From Sphingobacteriales bacterium (lineage in GTDB: Bacteria > Bacteroidota > Bacteroidia > Chitinophagales > UBA2359): a stretch of 36,504 nucleotides of DNA. Made by a program: the position numbers and the translations under genes. The notes under the pieces were generated by a model. That model was given only the letters and a program-made list of their open reading frames with translations. It made no database searches and was not told the DNA's origin. Numbering within the stretch: position 1 is the first letter of the stretch; every line of letters begins with the position of its first letter. The stretch is taken from contig JADJTG010000001.1 in NCBI GenBank assembly GCA_016711285.1, positions 1-36,504 on the forward strand, given 5' to 3'. Below are positions 20,544 through 30,550 of this stretch, piece by piece.

Positions 20544-20558
20544 AACATACTATCTTTG
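20530..20558 (+). promoter_or_regulatory. Promoter of tRNA-Cys
   Basis: TTG (20530-20532), an 18-base spacer and TATCTTTG (20551-20558, exact TAnnTTTG) form a well-spaced Bacteroidota vegetative promoter. It lies 23 bases before the tRNA and overlaps the folB stop codon. Confidence 0.6.
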
Positions 20559-20581
20559 TACCACTTTTCTATCAAGAAGAG

Positions 20582-20652
20582 GGTCGGATGGCCGAGTGGC
20601 TAGGCTCAGCTCTGCAAAAGCTGCTACAGCGGTTCGAATCCGCTTCCGACCT
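20582..20652 (+). tRNA. tRNA-Cys (GCA)
   Basis: The cloverleaf folds without mismatches. The acceptor stem GGTCGGA pairs with TCCGACC and is followed by discriminator T. The D arm is GCC/GGC. The anticodon stem CAGCT/AGCTG holds the loop CTGCAAA (anticodon GCA), and the T arm is AGCGG/CCGCT around TTCGAAT. The CCA end is not encoded. U73 and GCA identify cysteine. Confidence 0.97.
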
Positions 20653-20672
20653 CTCAATGGCAGATGAATAAG

Positions 20673-20707
20673 GCACGGTTTGTATTTTTTTACAAATCGT
20701 GCTTTTT
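20673..20707 (+). terminator. Terminator after tRNA-Cys
   Basis: GCACGGTTTGTA pairs with TACAAATCGTGC (one mismatch or G-T type pair) and is followed by TTTTTG. It lies about 20 bases after the tRNA end. Confidence 0.75.
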
Positions 20708-20739
20708 GTTTTTTATAGATTTTTTTAAAATTTCCGCCA

Positions 20740-20777
20740 CAAAAAAACCTATAAAATACTTCGGTATTTTATAGGTT
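20740..20777 (-). terminator. Terminator of the minus-strand lipoprotein gene
   Basis: A perfect 14-base stem (AACCTATAAAATAC and complement) closes a four-base loop (CGAA on the minus strand) and is followed by TTTTTTT in that direction, just past the stop at 20803. Confidence 0.8.
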
Positions 20778-20802
20778 GCAATTATTGTTAAACGTTGATA
20801 TT

Positions 20803-21257
20803 TTAATTTTTCAAATCAAATTTTCCTTCTGTGACCCTCACAGTGCCGCTATTGCAAGGTGCCGAAAAATTAAAAGTACCCGCTACATCTTTGCCGGTGG
20901 TTTTGCGCGTGATGCTGATGCTGCCACTGATGGGCGTAGTAGCTGTGCAGGCACTCGCCCCTTCGGTGTAGGAGGCTGCCAACAAACTGTGTGTGCCGTC
21001 TGTATTTTCTTTGCCAATAAATAAATTTGTGTGTCGTTGGCTCCTTCTGTTTGTATGGTCACTGTTTTGGCGGTGGTGCTGATGCTCACTGAATAGCCGG
21101 TGGTATTGCTGCTCCAAGCCGTGCCGTTTACTTTGGCTGTCAGTTGATTGTTGAGCGTAGTCGTAGAGGTATTATCGTCATCGTCTTTGCCACAGCCTAC
21201 ATTAAAAATGGCAAAACAGGAAAAAATGAAAAGGAAAAAAAATAATTTTTTGTTCAT
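20803..21257 (-). CDS. Lipoprotein resembling DUF6252 family (one frameshift)
   Basis: The start ATG at 21257 gives MNKKLFFFLFIFSCFAIF with lipobox NVGC, followed by GKDDDDN. The mature part begins LTAKVNGTAWSSN, and the end reads GTFNFSAPCNSGTVRVTEG, both usual for the small DUF6252-type beta lipoproteins of Bacteroidota. The frame breaks near 21015 between NDTQIYL and IGKENTDGTHSL, and one base restores it. The restored length is about 151 residues. It is probably periplasmic or surface-anchored; no reaction is known. Confidence 0.7.
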
Positions 21258-21395
21258 TGTATTGTGTTTTTTTGAGTTGTACAAAAAAATATCGTGTCTT
21301 TTTGTTTTTTATAAAAGATGTCATAAAAACGTCATTTTTTTAAAAAAACAAGTATGAATGATAAAGATAGTGGCTTTTCTTGTAACTTTGGCTTT

Positions 21396-22553
21396 ATGAT
21401 ATACAAAAATATAGCATTTATCTGCTCTTTTGTCATTGTTTTATATTTTTCGGCTTGCTCCACTGACTTTGATGTCAATGCCGACTGGCAGGAAAACACC
21501 ATTGTATATGGCTTGCTCGACCAAACCAAAGACGTACAATATATTCGTATCAATAAAGCATTTTTGGACAAAAATACGGGTGCTTTGGAAGTGGCAGCTA
21601 TCCCCGATTCTTTGTATTTTAAAAATGCGCTCGTTACTTTAGAGGAATACGCCAATTATACGGTCAATGAAGAAGATGGCTCTATTGCTGTACAGGGCAA
21701 TGTGGTGCGTACTTATACTTTTGAAAAAGTGAATGCTGCCGATGAGGGTTTGAGCAAAGAAGCGGGTATTTTTGCCAATGAGCCTTTCTTTTTATATAAA
21801 ACCAATACCGCCGGAGCTGATAGCTTGGTGGGTACGCACGCTTATAAACTCAAAATTATTACCGACGGTGGCAATTTGATAGAGGCGGTTACGCCATTGG
21901 CGTATGTGCCGCAAACACCCGGTCAGACTTTCAGATACCTTATTCATCAGCCCAAAACGAGCGCCAGCATCAACCTTACCCTGCCCACAGGAACTAGCCC
22001 CGACCGCAAAATTGCAGTTGAATTTAACCCTGCCAACAATGGTGCTATTTATGATTTGATACTCGATATTGTGTATTCCGAAACACTTATCGCCGACCCT
22101 ACTCAGGTGAAAATAGATACTTTGCGGTGGGATTTGTTCAGAAGCCGCCCCAAAGAGGAATTTCCGGCAATTTCCGGCGGCACTCGCCGACAATATTCTC
22201 AACTGACCACCGAAGATTTTATGAATTATATCGCTGCCAATATGCAACCTAATGAGGCGGTGTATCGCCAACTAAAAGCGATGAATTTTACGATGTACAC
22301 CGCTACCGATAATGTGAAAAATTTTCAAGATATTGCTTTGGCAGCACAATCCAGCTTAAACGGCGGCGACTTTAAGCCCAACTACACCAATATAAGCAAC
22401 GGCTACGGATTATTTGGAGCACGCTACAGCGAAACGGTAAGTGTTACTGCTTTTGAAGCCGCCGGATTAGACGAAATCGCCTGCGGCAGCATCACCGGCG
22501 GTTTGAATTTTGCCCCCAGCCCCGGTAGCATTTATTTTCCGTATTGCCCCTAA
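21396..22553 (+). CDS. DUF4249 domain-containing lipoprotein
   Basis: This is a 385-residue protein. The start at ATG 21396 (rather than 21354) gives MIYKNIAFICSFVIVLYFSAC, a lipoprotein signal. The opening DFDVNADWQENTIVYGLLDQ and the later YIRINKAFL, ALVTLEEY and AYKLKIIT match the DUF4249 pattern, a Bacteroidota outer-membrane family often near TonB-dependent receptors. No receptor gene is adjacent here. TAACTTTG at 21383-21390 matches the -7 box but ends only five bases before the ATG, which would make a nearly leaderless message. The frame is intact. Confidence 0.8.
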   Translation: MIYKNIAFICSFVIVLYFSACSTDFDVNADWQENTIVYGLLDQTKDVQYIRINKAFLDKNTGALEVAAIPDSLYFKNALVTLEEYANYTVNEEDGSIAVQGNVVRTYTFEKVNAADEGLSKEAGIFANEPFFLYKTNTAGADSLVGTHAYKLKIITDGGNLIEAVTPLAYVPQTPGQTFRYLIHQPKTSASINLTLPTGTSPDRKIAVEFNPANNGAIYDLILDIVYSETLIADPTQVKIDTLRWDLFRSRPKEEFPAISGGTRRQYSQLTTEDFMNYIAANMQPNEAVYRQLKAMNFTMYTATDNVKNFQDIALAAQSSLNGGDFKPNYTNISNGYGLFGARYSETVSVTAFEAAGLDEIACGSITGGLNFAPSPGSIYFPYCP

Positions 22554-22779
22554 ATATTGAGCTTTTTCTTAAAAAAAACAGGTGTTTTATTTTAAAAATA
22601 CCTTGAAATTTATATTTTAATTATATTATATAATTTTTTGATTGCGTTTTTAAGATTCTTTTTTGCTTGGTATTATTGTACCTTTTTATATCCTGTTTGC
22701 TTTGATTTTTTTGTGTGCGTACTTAATATTGTGATTGTGTAAAGTCTCAAAGAGTGGCAATACACCTATCACAACATCT

Positions 22780-22787
22780 TAATTTTG
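22780..22787 (+). promoter_or_regulatory. Candidate -7 box (TAATTTTG) of the P-type ATPase gene
   Basis: This is an exact match to TAnnTTTG, 33 bases before ATG 22821, within the 267-base gap after the DUF4249 gene. No clear -33 TTG was found at the expected distance. Confidence 0.4.
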
Positions 22788-22820
22788 CGGTATTTTTGGT
22801 GCTACAACAAAAAAAACAAA

Positions 22821-24830
22821 ATGCAACAACACCAACATCTATACGATAAAGACGGCAAACAACTTTGTTGTACACTTGAAGATAAAATTTATTCCAACGC
22901 TCAAGAATTAATTGAAGAGCAGCAGGGCGGAGAAGAAGATCACGACCATCAACACCACATTGCCAAAAACAATATTATTCAGTTGTTTTTTCCTGCCGCC
23001 GGCAGTCTCTTTTTGCTTCTATTGGCTGTTTATTTTGATCATTTTCTCCAACCTGCCTTTTTTACAGGGCAGGTACGTTTGTTGTGGTATATTTTGGCTT
23101 ATATGCCGGTGGGATTTCCGGTGATTAAATCAATGTTTGAAAGCCTTGCAAAAGGCGAAATTTTTTCAGAATTTATTTTAATGGTCATTGCCACCACAGG
23201 TGCTTTTGCAATTGGACAATATCCCGAAGGTGTGGCGGTTATGTTGTTTTATGCAATTGGAGAGTTGTTTCAAACACTCGCTGTAAAACGCGCCAAAGGC
23301 AATATCAAGGCATTGTTAGACCAAAGACCTGACCAAGTAACTATTTTGCGAAATAATGCGCCTATCAGTATCAAAGCTGAAAATGTATCCATCGGCGATA
23401 TTATACAACTCAAAGCCGGCGAAAAATTGGCGTTAGACGGCGAGCTGCTTTCTGAAAATGCCTCTTTTAATACCGCCGCATTGACAGGAGAGAGCCAACC
23501 CGATACCAAACAAAAAGGCGAAACGGTATTGGCAGGAATGATAAATCTGAATACAGTTGCACTCATAAAAGCAACTAAGGCTTATAAAGACAGCAAGCTC
23601 TCAAAAATTTTGGAATTAGTGCAAAACGCAAGTTCTCAAAAAGCACCAACCGAATTGTTTATCCGAAAGTTTGCCAAATATTATACGCCTATTGTCGTGC
23701 TCTTAGCTGTTTTGATTTGTCTTGTGCCTTCGTTTTTCGTCAGCGATTATCATTTTAGAGATTGGCTCTATCGTGCCCTGATATTTTTAGTCATTTCGTG
23801 CCCTTGTGCCTTAGTTATTTCTATTCCGCTGGGTTATTTTGGCGGCATTGGTGCTGCGAGTAGAAAGGGTATTTTGTTCAAAGTCAGCAATTTTTTGGAT
23901 ATAATGGCCAATATAAAGCAGGTTGTTATGGACAAAACGGGTACGCTTACTGAGGGAGTGTTTAAGGTACAGGAAGTTGTTATCAATTCCGACTACAACA
24001 AAACTGAAATTTTAGATTGGGTCAATGCTTTGGAAAGCCACAGTACGCATCCGGTGGCAAGTGCCGTACACGAGTATGTAGGTGCCGTAAATTCCGATAT
24101 CCACTTTGAAAATATAGAAGAAATTGCAGGGCAAGGTTTAAAAGCTACGCTGGAAGGAAAAGAAATTTTAGTGGGCAACCTCAAATTGCTCAACAAGCAC
24201 GCTGTTGTTTTTCCGCAAAAATTGTATCAAATACCTTTTACGCTTATTGCCATAGCCTACAACCAAGTATTTATAGGCTACCTCACCGTTGCCGATACCA
24301 TCAAAGATGATGCTGCCGAAGCTGTGAAAAAACTGCATCGCTTTGGCGTAAAAATAATGATGCTGAGTGGCGACAAAACCGCTGTGGTGCAAGCAGTAGC
24401 ATCGCAACTCAATATACATCAGGCTTTTGGTGAACTATTGCCCGAAGATAAAGTTGATAAGGTTAAAGAAATTAAAGCCCAAAATGAGCAGGTTGCCTTT
24501 GTTGGCGATGGTGTAAATGATGCTCCCGTTATAGCATTAAGTGATGTCGGTATTGCGATGGGCGGTTTAGGCAGCGATGCAACCATAGAAACAGCCGATA
24601 TCGTGATTCAAGATGATAGACCCTCCAAAATTCCTATGGCAATTGAAATAGGAAAAGCTACAAAACGTATCGTTTGGCAAAATATATCAATGGCTTTTGC
24701 TGTTAAGTTTATCGTTTTAATATTAGGTGCGGGGGGTATAGCAACCATGTGGGAGGCTGTTTTTGCTGATGTGGGCGTGGCTCTGTTGGCTATTGCGAAT
24801 GCTATCAGAATACAAAAAATGAAGTTTTAA
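22821..24830 (+). CDS. Zn/Cd-type heavy-metal P1B-ATPase
   Basis: This is a 669-residue inner-membrane pump that exports soft divalent metals using ATP. The visible marks are LTGES (actuator), CPC at 327-329 in ISCPCALVISIP, the phosphorylated Asp371 in DKTGTL, the HP pair in STHPVASA, and GDGVNDAP at about 562. Asp650 in WEAVFADVG near the last helix is typical of Zn/Cd pumps (ZntA type) rather than copper pumps. It lacks the usual N-terminal HMA domain with CxxC. Instead a short tail carries QLCCTLED and a His cluster (EEDHDHQHH). The start at ATG 22821 is preferred to an upstream TTG. The frame is intact. Confidence 0.92.
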   Translation: MQQHQHLYDKDGKQLCCTLEDKIYSNAQELIEEQQGGEEDHDHQHHIAKNNIIQLFFPAAGSLFLLLLAVYFDHFLQPAFFTGQVRLLWYILAYMPVGFPVIKSMFESLAKGEIFSEFILMVIATTGAFAIGQYPEGVAVMLFYAIGELFQTLAVKRAKGNIKALLDQRPDQVTILRNNAPISIKAENVSIGDIIQLKAGEKLALDGELLSENASFNTAALTGESQPDTKQKGETVLAGMINLNTVALIKATKAYKDSKLSKILELVQNASSQKAPTELFIRKFAKYYTPIVVLLAVLICLVPSFFVSDYHFRDWLYRALIFLVISCPCALVISIPLGYFGGIGAASRKGILFKVSNFLDIMANIKQVVMDKTGTLTEGVFKVQEVVINSDYNKTEILDWVNALESHSTHPVASAVHEYVGAVNSDIHFENIEEIAGQGLKATLEGKEILVGNLKLLNKHAVVFPQKLYQIPFTLIAIAYNQVFIGYLTVADTIKDDAAEAVKKLHRFGVKIMMLSGDKTAVVQAVASQLNIHQAFGELLPEDKVDKVKEIKAQNEQVAFVGDGVNDAPVIALSDVGIAMGGLGSDATIETADIVIQDDRPSKIPMAIEIGKATKRIVWQNISMAFAVKFIVLILGAGGIATMWEAVFADVGVALLAIANAIRIQKMKF

Positions 24831-25051
24831 ATAAATATTCAACCCAAATTAAGGCTCTATTTTTGGTGTACTCGGTTAGGATACGTTTTTCTTTTTAAGG
24901 TTTTTTCAAAAAAGCCATGTATATTTTAAAAAAAATCTCCTGCTCTGTACAATTACAGATGCTTTTTTTTCTTTGATGTTGTTTTTAATTTTTGTATCCC
25001 AAAAATTATACTTTTTTGGGGTTTATTGCTTAATGCAACAAAACTTACCTA

Positions 25052-25630
25052 TCATGTATCGTTTTTTTTCCAGTTTTTCCTTTCCATACAATATACTCCC
25101 ATCGTATGTTCTCTGCCGTTGATGATATGTTTCTCTGTATCAAAACCGATGTATTCAAAGCCCAAACGCTCCGGCACATGGCGACTTTTCAGGTTGCCCA
25201 GCGCACAACGAATGAATACTTTTTCTAAGTTTTTATCCTTTTTAAAAGCGTAGCCGATGAGCAAAGTGCAAGCATTGCTTACAATACCTCTGCCCTGCCA
25301 CGCCTCCGCCAACCAATACCCGATAGCCACCGATTGTTGCGGGAGATTGTAGTCGTGTAAATCTATCAAACCTACCAATTGGTTTTCGTAGCGGATTTCA
25401 AAAATGTCTTTTCGGTCGTCAGATAAAGTGCTGTTGCGGGCGTTTTTCAAAAAACGGTAGGTGTCGGCGGGTTTTTGGTTGGCATCTACCCAAGGCAGCC
25501 AAGTGCGCAAATACTCGCGATTTTCTTGCACTAAGGCAAAAATGACAGAAACATGCCGCAAGGTAGCAGCCTGCAAACAAAGCGGAGTTGTAGCAGAACG
25601 CAAAGGCAATGAACCGATATTCCAAAACAT
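25052..25630 (-). CDS. GNAT N-acetyltransferase (RimJ/RimL type)
   Basis: This is a 192-residue protein when begun at ATG 25630 (MFWNIGSLPLRSA); an upstream ATG at 25681 would add 17 unlikely residues. Motifs: ENREYLRTWLPWVD near the N-terminus, VAIGYWLAEAWQGRGIVSNA (acetyl-CoA loop Q/RxxGxG/A as QGRGIV), and SRHVPERLGFEYIGF at the C-terminal end. These fit the family that acetylates ribosomal protein N-termini such as L7/L12 or similar amines. The actual substrate is not known. Confidence 0.88.
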   Translation of the reverse strand: MFWNIGSLPLRSATTPLCLQAATLRHVSVIFALVQENREYLRTWLPWVDANQKPADTYRFLKNARNSTLSDDRKDIFEIRYENQLVGLIDLHDYNLPQQSVAIGYWLAEAWQGRGIVSNACTLLIGYAFKKDKNLEKVFIRCALGNLKSRHVPERLGFEYIGFDTEKHIINGREHTMGVYCMERKNWKKNDT

Positions 25631-25713
25631 ATCACAAATATTATTACGTCTAATAAAAAAAATATCAATAAAAATCAACAATATAAATCATTGAAAATAA
25701 AATATTTATCATT

Positions 25714-26765
25714 TTATTGCGGCTTGCTGCGATATTGAAAATTTAAAAACAACATCATATTGAGCAAAGTAAGCCCGCCCGCCTGATGCAACACCCCCCA
25801 CAGCACCGACACACGGTCGCCGGAAGCCGTGAGCAAAGTAATAATGCCCAGCAACACCTGTACCGACACTATCAAAGGCAAAGCATGTATCCATTTTTCA
25901 AAATACACGTTGCCGCGCAGGTGGCGTACCTTTATATAATACCACAGCGTAGCAATAAATACCAAATATCCTAATATGCGGTGTGTAAATTGAATGGTGG
26001 TGCGGTTTTCGCCAAAATTTGAGAAAAAAGAAAGGTCTTCGCGCAACAAATTATCCGGTATCCATTGCCCGTTCATCTGTGGCCAGGTGGCATACCAACC
26101 CGCCGCTTTCAGCCCCGACATAAAACCGCCAAAAATAATTTGCAGCAGTATCAAAGCACTCAGCCCCCAAGCGAGGCGGCGCAGGGCGGGAGCATTTATT
26201 TTTTGTTGCGACTTGTCGTCATTGTTCAGCAACAACTCCACCACCCACCACAGCATAAAAGCAAACAACGACAAAGCCGCCAGCAAATGCGCCGTAAGGC
26301 GATAATGACTTACATAAGGATTTTCGGACAAACCGCTTTTTACCATCAGCCACCCCAATAAACCCTGTGCGGCATACAACAACAGCAGCCACACAAAACG
26401 CCGCATATTTTGACGGTCTAAGCGGCGGGTGGCAGCAAAAAAAGAAAATACGCCCAACAAAAATATAAACCCGATGCGCCCCCATAAACGGTGCAGCCAC
26501 TCCCAAAAAATATAAATTTGAAGTCGGCGAGGCTCATGGTGCTGTTGAGTAGTTTGTATTGCGGCGATTGCTGATACAGCACAAAAGTCTCATTCCAAGC
26601 GGTGGCATTGAGTGGCGGCAGTGTGCCCGTAACAATATCCCAACGTGTAATGGACAAACCAGAGCCGGTGAGCCGTGTGATAGCTCCCAACAATACCTGA
26701 ATAACAATAATTATCAGTGCAGTAATGAGCAAAAAACCGAGTTGATTTCTGTGATGAGGACGCAT
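25714..26765 (-). CDS. ctaA: Heme A synthase (CtaA/Cox15 family), one frameshift
   Basis: This inner-membrane protein of about 350 residues has eight helices. The enzyme oxidises the C8 methyl of heme O to the formyl group of heme A for cytochrome aa3 oxidase. The opening LLITALIIIVIQVLLGAITRLTGSGLSI and WDIVTGTLPPL are diagnostic. The four haem-ligand histidines are visible in LHRLWGR, LTAHLLAAL, FTHRILGYL and LHQAGGLT. The frame breaks at 26504-26511, where one missing T (minus strand) in a T run splits FKFIFF from WEWLHRLWGR. This is very likely a sequence error. No other haem or oxidase gene is adjacent. Confidence 0.9.
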
Positions 26766-27172
26766 AAATCTTACAAAAAAATATAAATATACAAGACTTT
26801 TAAAGCTGTTTTTGTTTAAAATTAATCAGCGGCTTTTGTAACTTGATGATGATAAATAAAAACGATACAAAGTTAAGATGGCTGTTTTTAAAAACGCCCA
26901 TAATAGTGTTACTTTGTTGTAATACCTCGACATATCAAGCATTTTAAGCCCACCCAATAAGCCAATCTCAATTACAAATGCTCTTATTGTTTTTTTTACT
27001 GTCTATATTTATACAATAATAAAAAAAGTTTATTTTATCTTGTATTTGTATCGTTATTATTGCTAATATTATACTCACAGACTGATGTATTAATTTTTGA
27101 TTTTTATATGCAATATTTTTTATTTTTAAGTTAATGTTGGGGTATTTTTAAAAACCATAATTTATTATAACT
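26766..27172. other. Divergent intergenic region without visible gene
   Basis: This is 407 bases of AT-rich sequence between heme A synthase and the five-gene cassette, and it must hold both promoters. I see no RNA gene, no clear hairpin with a T-run and no exact TAnnTTTG box. Confidence 0.5.
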
Positions 27173-28044
27173 ATGGGTAAATATTTGATACTTATTTTGT
27201 GCGGCACTCTATTGCTGTTCACTTTATCTTGCACCAAAACAGAAATAGCAGTAGTTGGCGACAACAATGCTCCTGAAGATTATACTATATCCAATGAAAT
27301 AAAAGATAATTTTATTTCAAAAACATTTTGCTGCTCTTGGGCAGAAAACCCAGCGACATAGAGTACACCACCGTATTTGAAATACTCAACCGCAATAACT
27401 GCTCTGTTGCCGACCGTGAAGCTGTTATTGATTTGCTGTTTGCTCACCCCGATTATCGCTTGTGGCAATATCGGCAAGAGAATAACCAACTCCTCAATAA
27501 TGCCACCGCCGACGAAATCGCCTATCATATAGCAGAAGTGGAATCCGAAATCAATAACCCCGATTTGTCGGAGGTGCTCATTGAAAATCAAAAGGAACTT
27601 CAACGCCTCTATTTGCTCCGCGATGCCCTTGACGACTACACCAAAGGAAATATCAACATCATAGAACTCCACCGCCGCTTGGTGAGTACGCGTATTTTCT
27701 TTTTTTCCAAAGGCTTCGGAAAAGACTGGATTAACAGCGTTTTTGAATATTTTTTGAAACGACTCGCCACCGAGAAAGAAGCAGATGCCGGAGGCTCTAT
27801 ATTTTTCGGCTATCAAAGTGTGTTGTTTTTGCAATCAGGAACTTCTTTTGATGAATTATTGCAAATATTTTTCAACTCCGATGCCTATTTTATAGCACAA
27901 GTGCGCAGTTTATACCAAAAGTATTTATTTCGCGAGCCTGCCAACGAAGAGTTGCTGCCCCTGCTGCAATCCTACCAATCCAACCTCGACCGCGAAGCCC
28001 TCCTGAAAACTATTTTATTAAGCAACGAATATCTCGGAATATGA
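27173..28044 (+). CDS. Lipoprotein with DUF1549/DUF1553-like segments (one frameshift), cassette gene 1
   Basis: MGKYLILILCGTLLLFTLSC is a lipoprotein signal. The frame shifts near 27328, and adding one T gives SKTFLLLLGRKPSDIEY. The restored protein is about 290 residues. FLLLLGRKPSDIEY with DREAVIDLLFAHPDYR resembles the start of DUF1549 domains. SLYQKYLFREPANEELLP with LLKTILLSNEYLGI resembles the C-terminal end of DUF1553 (R-P-x-x-x-E-L and a closing N-S/N-E-Y/F). These resemblances are by eye. Its stop overlaps the next start as ATGA, so the two are translationally coupled. Confidence 0.65.
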
Positions 28045-28537
28045 AACCTCTGTCGTACAAATTGCTGTCGTTGATGACTGCCGTAGTGCTGCTCGCTGCC
28101 GCCTGCCAACAAGAAAAATTGGTGGTATATGAGGTCAATAAAGAGCAAGTGTCTTTAAGCACTATTGATAAAAACAATTATAAAAAAGAATTGGAATTTA
28201 TCACCTGGCTTATTCGGATTTGTTTGATAAGCCCATTGACAACGCCGAATTGCAACAAACCGCTTTTACCTACGCCGCTATCGGCGATAAAGATTTGGTG
28301 ACGGATATGCTCATTCGCGATTTCCTGAAACGTGATAATGCTCCTTTGCCTTCCGATTTTGAGATGCGGCTCAATATTCCCGTTTTTGTAGAAAATACTT
28401 ATCAAAAATTTTATCACCGCAAGCCCACCGAAATGGAAAAATGGTACTGGAACGATGCTATTGGCAAAGATGCCGATATTACGCCTTCGCTTATTTATTA
28501 TACTTTTTTGACCTCCGAAGAATATCGCTTTTTTTAA
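28041..28537 (+). CDS. Small lipoprotein, cassette gene 2 (one frameshift)
   Basis: The signal MKPLSYKLLSLMTAVVLLAA ends in lipobox AAAC. The frame breaks near 28203, and one extra C reads KKELEFITLAYSDLFDKPID. The restored length is about 165 residues. The C-terminal FVENTYQKFYHRKPTEMEKW and FLTSEEYRFF repeat the R-K-P-T-E and closing E-Y theme of gene 1, suggesting both derive from the same DUF1553-type end. It overlaps gene 1 by four bases. Function unknown. Confidence 0.65.
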
Positions 28538-28562
28538 TACATTAAAGAAAAACTGATAAAGT

Positions 28563-29875
28563 ATGAACCGCCGTAATTTTGTTAAAAAAAGCGTTTTGGC
28601 TTCTACTGCTGCGCTTGCGTTCCCTATATTTTGCCTACGGGCAGGTTATTTGCCGCCACCGGCAGCCGCATCGCCAACCATGTGGTGTTTTGCCTCTTTG
28701 CCGGAGGTATCCGAAATATAGAGTCGGTACAAAAAGCCGAAGGCAATCTGATGCCCAATTTACTCGCCGGTAATGAAGCTATCAACGCCGATATTGTTGA
28801 TGCTGTGCAGCCCTTGAATACTTTGCTCCCGCAGCCCCTTCAGCAAAAGGCAACCTTGTTTAAAAATTTTCGCTACAACAGCCCTTGGCGGGGGCACTAC
28901 CAAGCAATACTGTGGCAATGACCGGAGCTTATGTCAATGAAACCGATTTTAGTTTCAGCGAATACACCCGCCGCCCTACTTTATCCGGAATACTATCGCA
29001 AACACAGCAGCCCCGCCACCTCCGCTTTGCAAACGTGGTGGGTATCCAACGGCATCGGCGAAAACGAAAAACTCGCCCACAGCAGCGATGCCAACTATGG
29101 CAGTAGTTTCGGTGCCAACTTCATTTCGCCCAACTATGTGCTGTACAACTACGAAGCTATTGATGTATGCAAAACTTTTTCTTCATCTGAACAACTGAAA
29201 ACCAACAAACTGCGCACTTTTTTAAATAATAACTTTGAAAACCCCCTCAACGCCTCTTCTATCGCCGCAGATACTTATTTTAGTAATACGCCCGAAAATA
29301 AAACCCGCATTGAAGCTTTTTTGAGCCAGCTTATTCAAAAAGGAAAAACGGGTCAATATTACGAATCCTGGGGCTTGCCAAATGCTTTAATGAATGGCGA
29401 CATGTATAATGTAATGCTCGCCGAAGAGGTGTTGCGCACTTTTAAGCCGGAATTGTGTGTGGTAAATATGACCGAAACTGATGTGTGCCACCGAAATTTT
29501 TCGCAATATTGCAATAATCTCCAAAAAGCCGATTATGCCGCTGCACATCTTTGGCAAACCATTCAATCCATACCCGAAATGGCAAACGACACCATCTTAA
29601 TCATTGCTCCCGAACACGGCAGAGACTGGGAAGCCAACTCTATCGTTGATGAGTATGGGCGTTATGCCATTGACCACGGCGGCGATGATGGCAGCAACGA
29701 AATATTTTGTATGGTAGCAGGTCCTTCTGATAAAGTGTATCAAAACAATATCATCAATGCCATACAAGGTGAAAGTATTGATATTGTGCCTACTATTGCT
29801 CATATTTTGGGTTTTTATCAAGATATTCCCGGTGGATTTTTAAATGGCACTCCTTTATATGCCGCGTTCAAATAA
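28563..29875 (+). CDS. Tat-exported DUF1501/alkaline-phosphatase-like protein, cassette gene 3 (frame-interrupted)
   Basis: MNRRNFVKKSVLAS is a twin-arginine signal, implying export of a folded, probably metal-bearing protein. The restored length is about 438 residues. HVVFCLFAGGIRNIESV is the strand that in this superfamily begins the metal site, here without the usual Asp. NLMPNLL, EYYRKHSSPATSALQTWW, NMTETDVCHRN, IIAPEHGRDW and AIDHGGDDGSNEIF follow, with His/Asp residues in positions expected for metal ligands. Frame breaks near 28626 (one T), 28895 (one G) and 28975. It resembles DUF1501 and sulfatase/phosphatase-fold proteins; the substrate is unknown. It lies 25 bases after gene 2. Confidence 0.7.
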
Positions 29876-29930
29876 TATATTTTTCCGCTCAAAGATGCGC
29901 TTCTTTTATACCCAATAAAAAATTGCAATT

Positions 29931-30549
29931 ATGAGAAATTATCAATTTTATCAAGCATTTATATCGGCAATGGTATTGATATTGACCTTATCCTGCGGAA
30001 AAGAAACACCCGATCCCGATAATCCTTTCAATAATATCAGTCAAGTGCCTTCGGATAGTAGCCAAATACCCTACACTTCGCTCGACTCCTCCGATATTAC
30101 TGCCCTGCACCAACAGATTTTTCAGCCGAAATGCGCCATTCCGAGTTGTCATGGCGGCGTTTTTGAGCGGATTTCCGCACTGTAGAATCAACCTATAATA
30201 CGTTGGTGTATCAGGAGGTGATAAAAAATAACGGTGATTATGAATTTCGCTTTCGTGTAGTGCCTTACGATACGGCAGCAAGTTGGCTGCACGAGCGGCT
30301 GCTCACCGATGATGAGGTACTCGGGCGTATGCCGCGCTACGCACCCCCACTCAATGCTACCGAAATGCGTCATATCAACGAATGGATTTTGAATGGAGCT
30401 AAAGACATAAACGGCGATGTAGCCGTGCGTCCTGATATAAATGTCGGCATTTATGGTTATGATGCCTACGACCTCGATGGCAATTTGGTGAGCAACAACC
30501 GCCCACAGGAAAATGAACCTTTTGTGCTGGAAAACGACCAAATTATTAA
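29931..30549 (+). CDS. Lipoprotein with CX4CH haem-like motif, cassette gene 4 (two frameshifts)
   Basis: MRNYQFYQAFISAMVLILTLSC is a lipoprotein signal. QQIFQPKCAIPSCHGGVFE carries C-A-I-P-S-C-H, a CX4CH variant of the c-type haem site. The frame breaks near 30168, where one C restores FEPDFRTVESTYNTLVY. RMPRYAPPLNATEMRHINEW, typical of cytochrome-like domains near planctomycete-type oxidases, follows with a possible distal Met. A second break near 30531 (one A) makes the protein end KRPNY at TAA 30547-30549, immediately before the next ATG. The restored length is about 206 residues. Haem attachment is inferred, not shown. Confidence 0.65.
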
Positions 30550-30550
30550 T

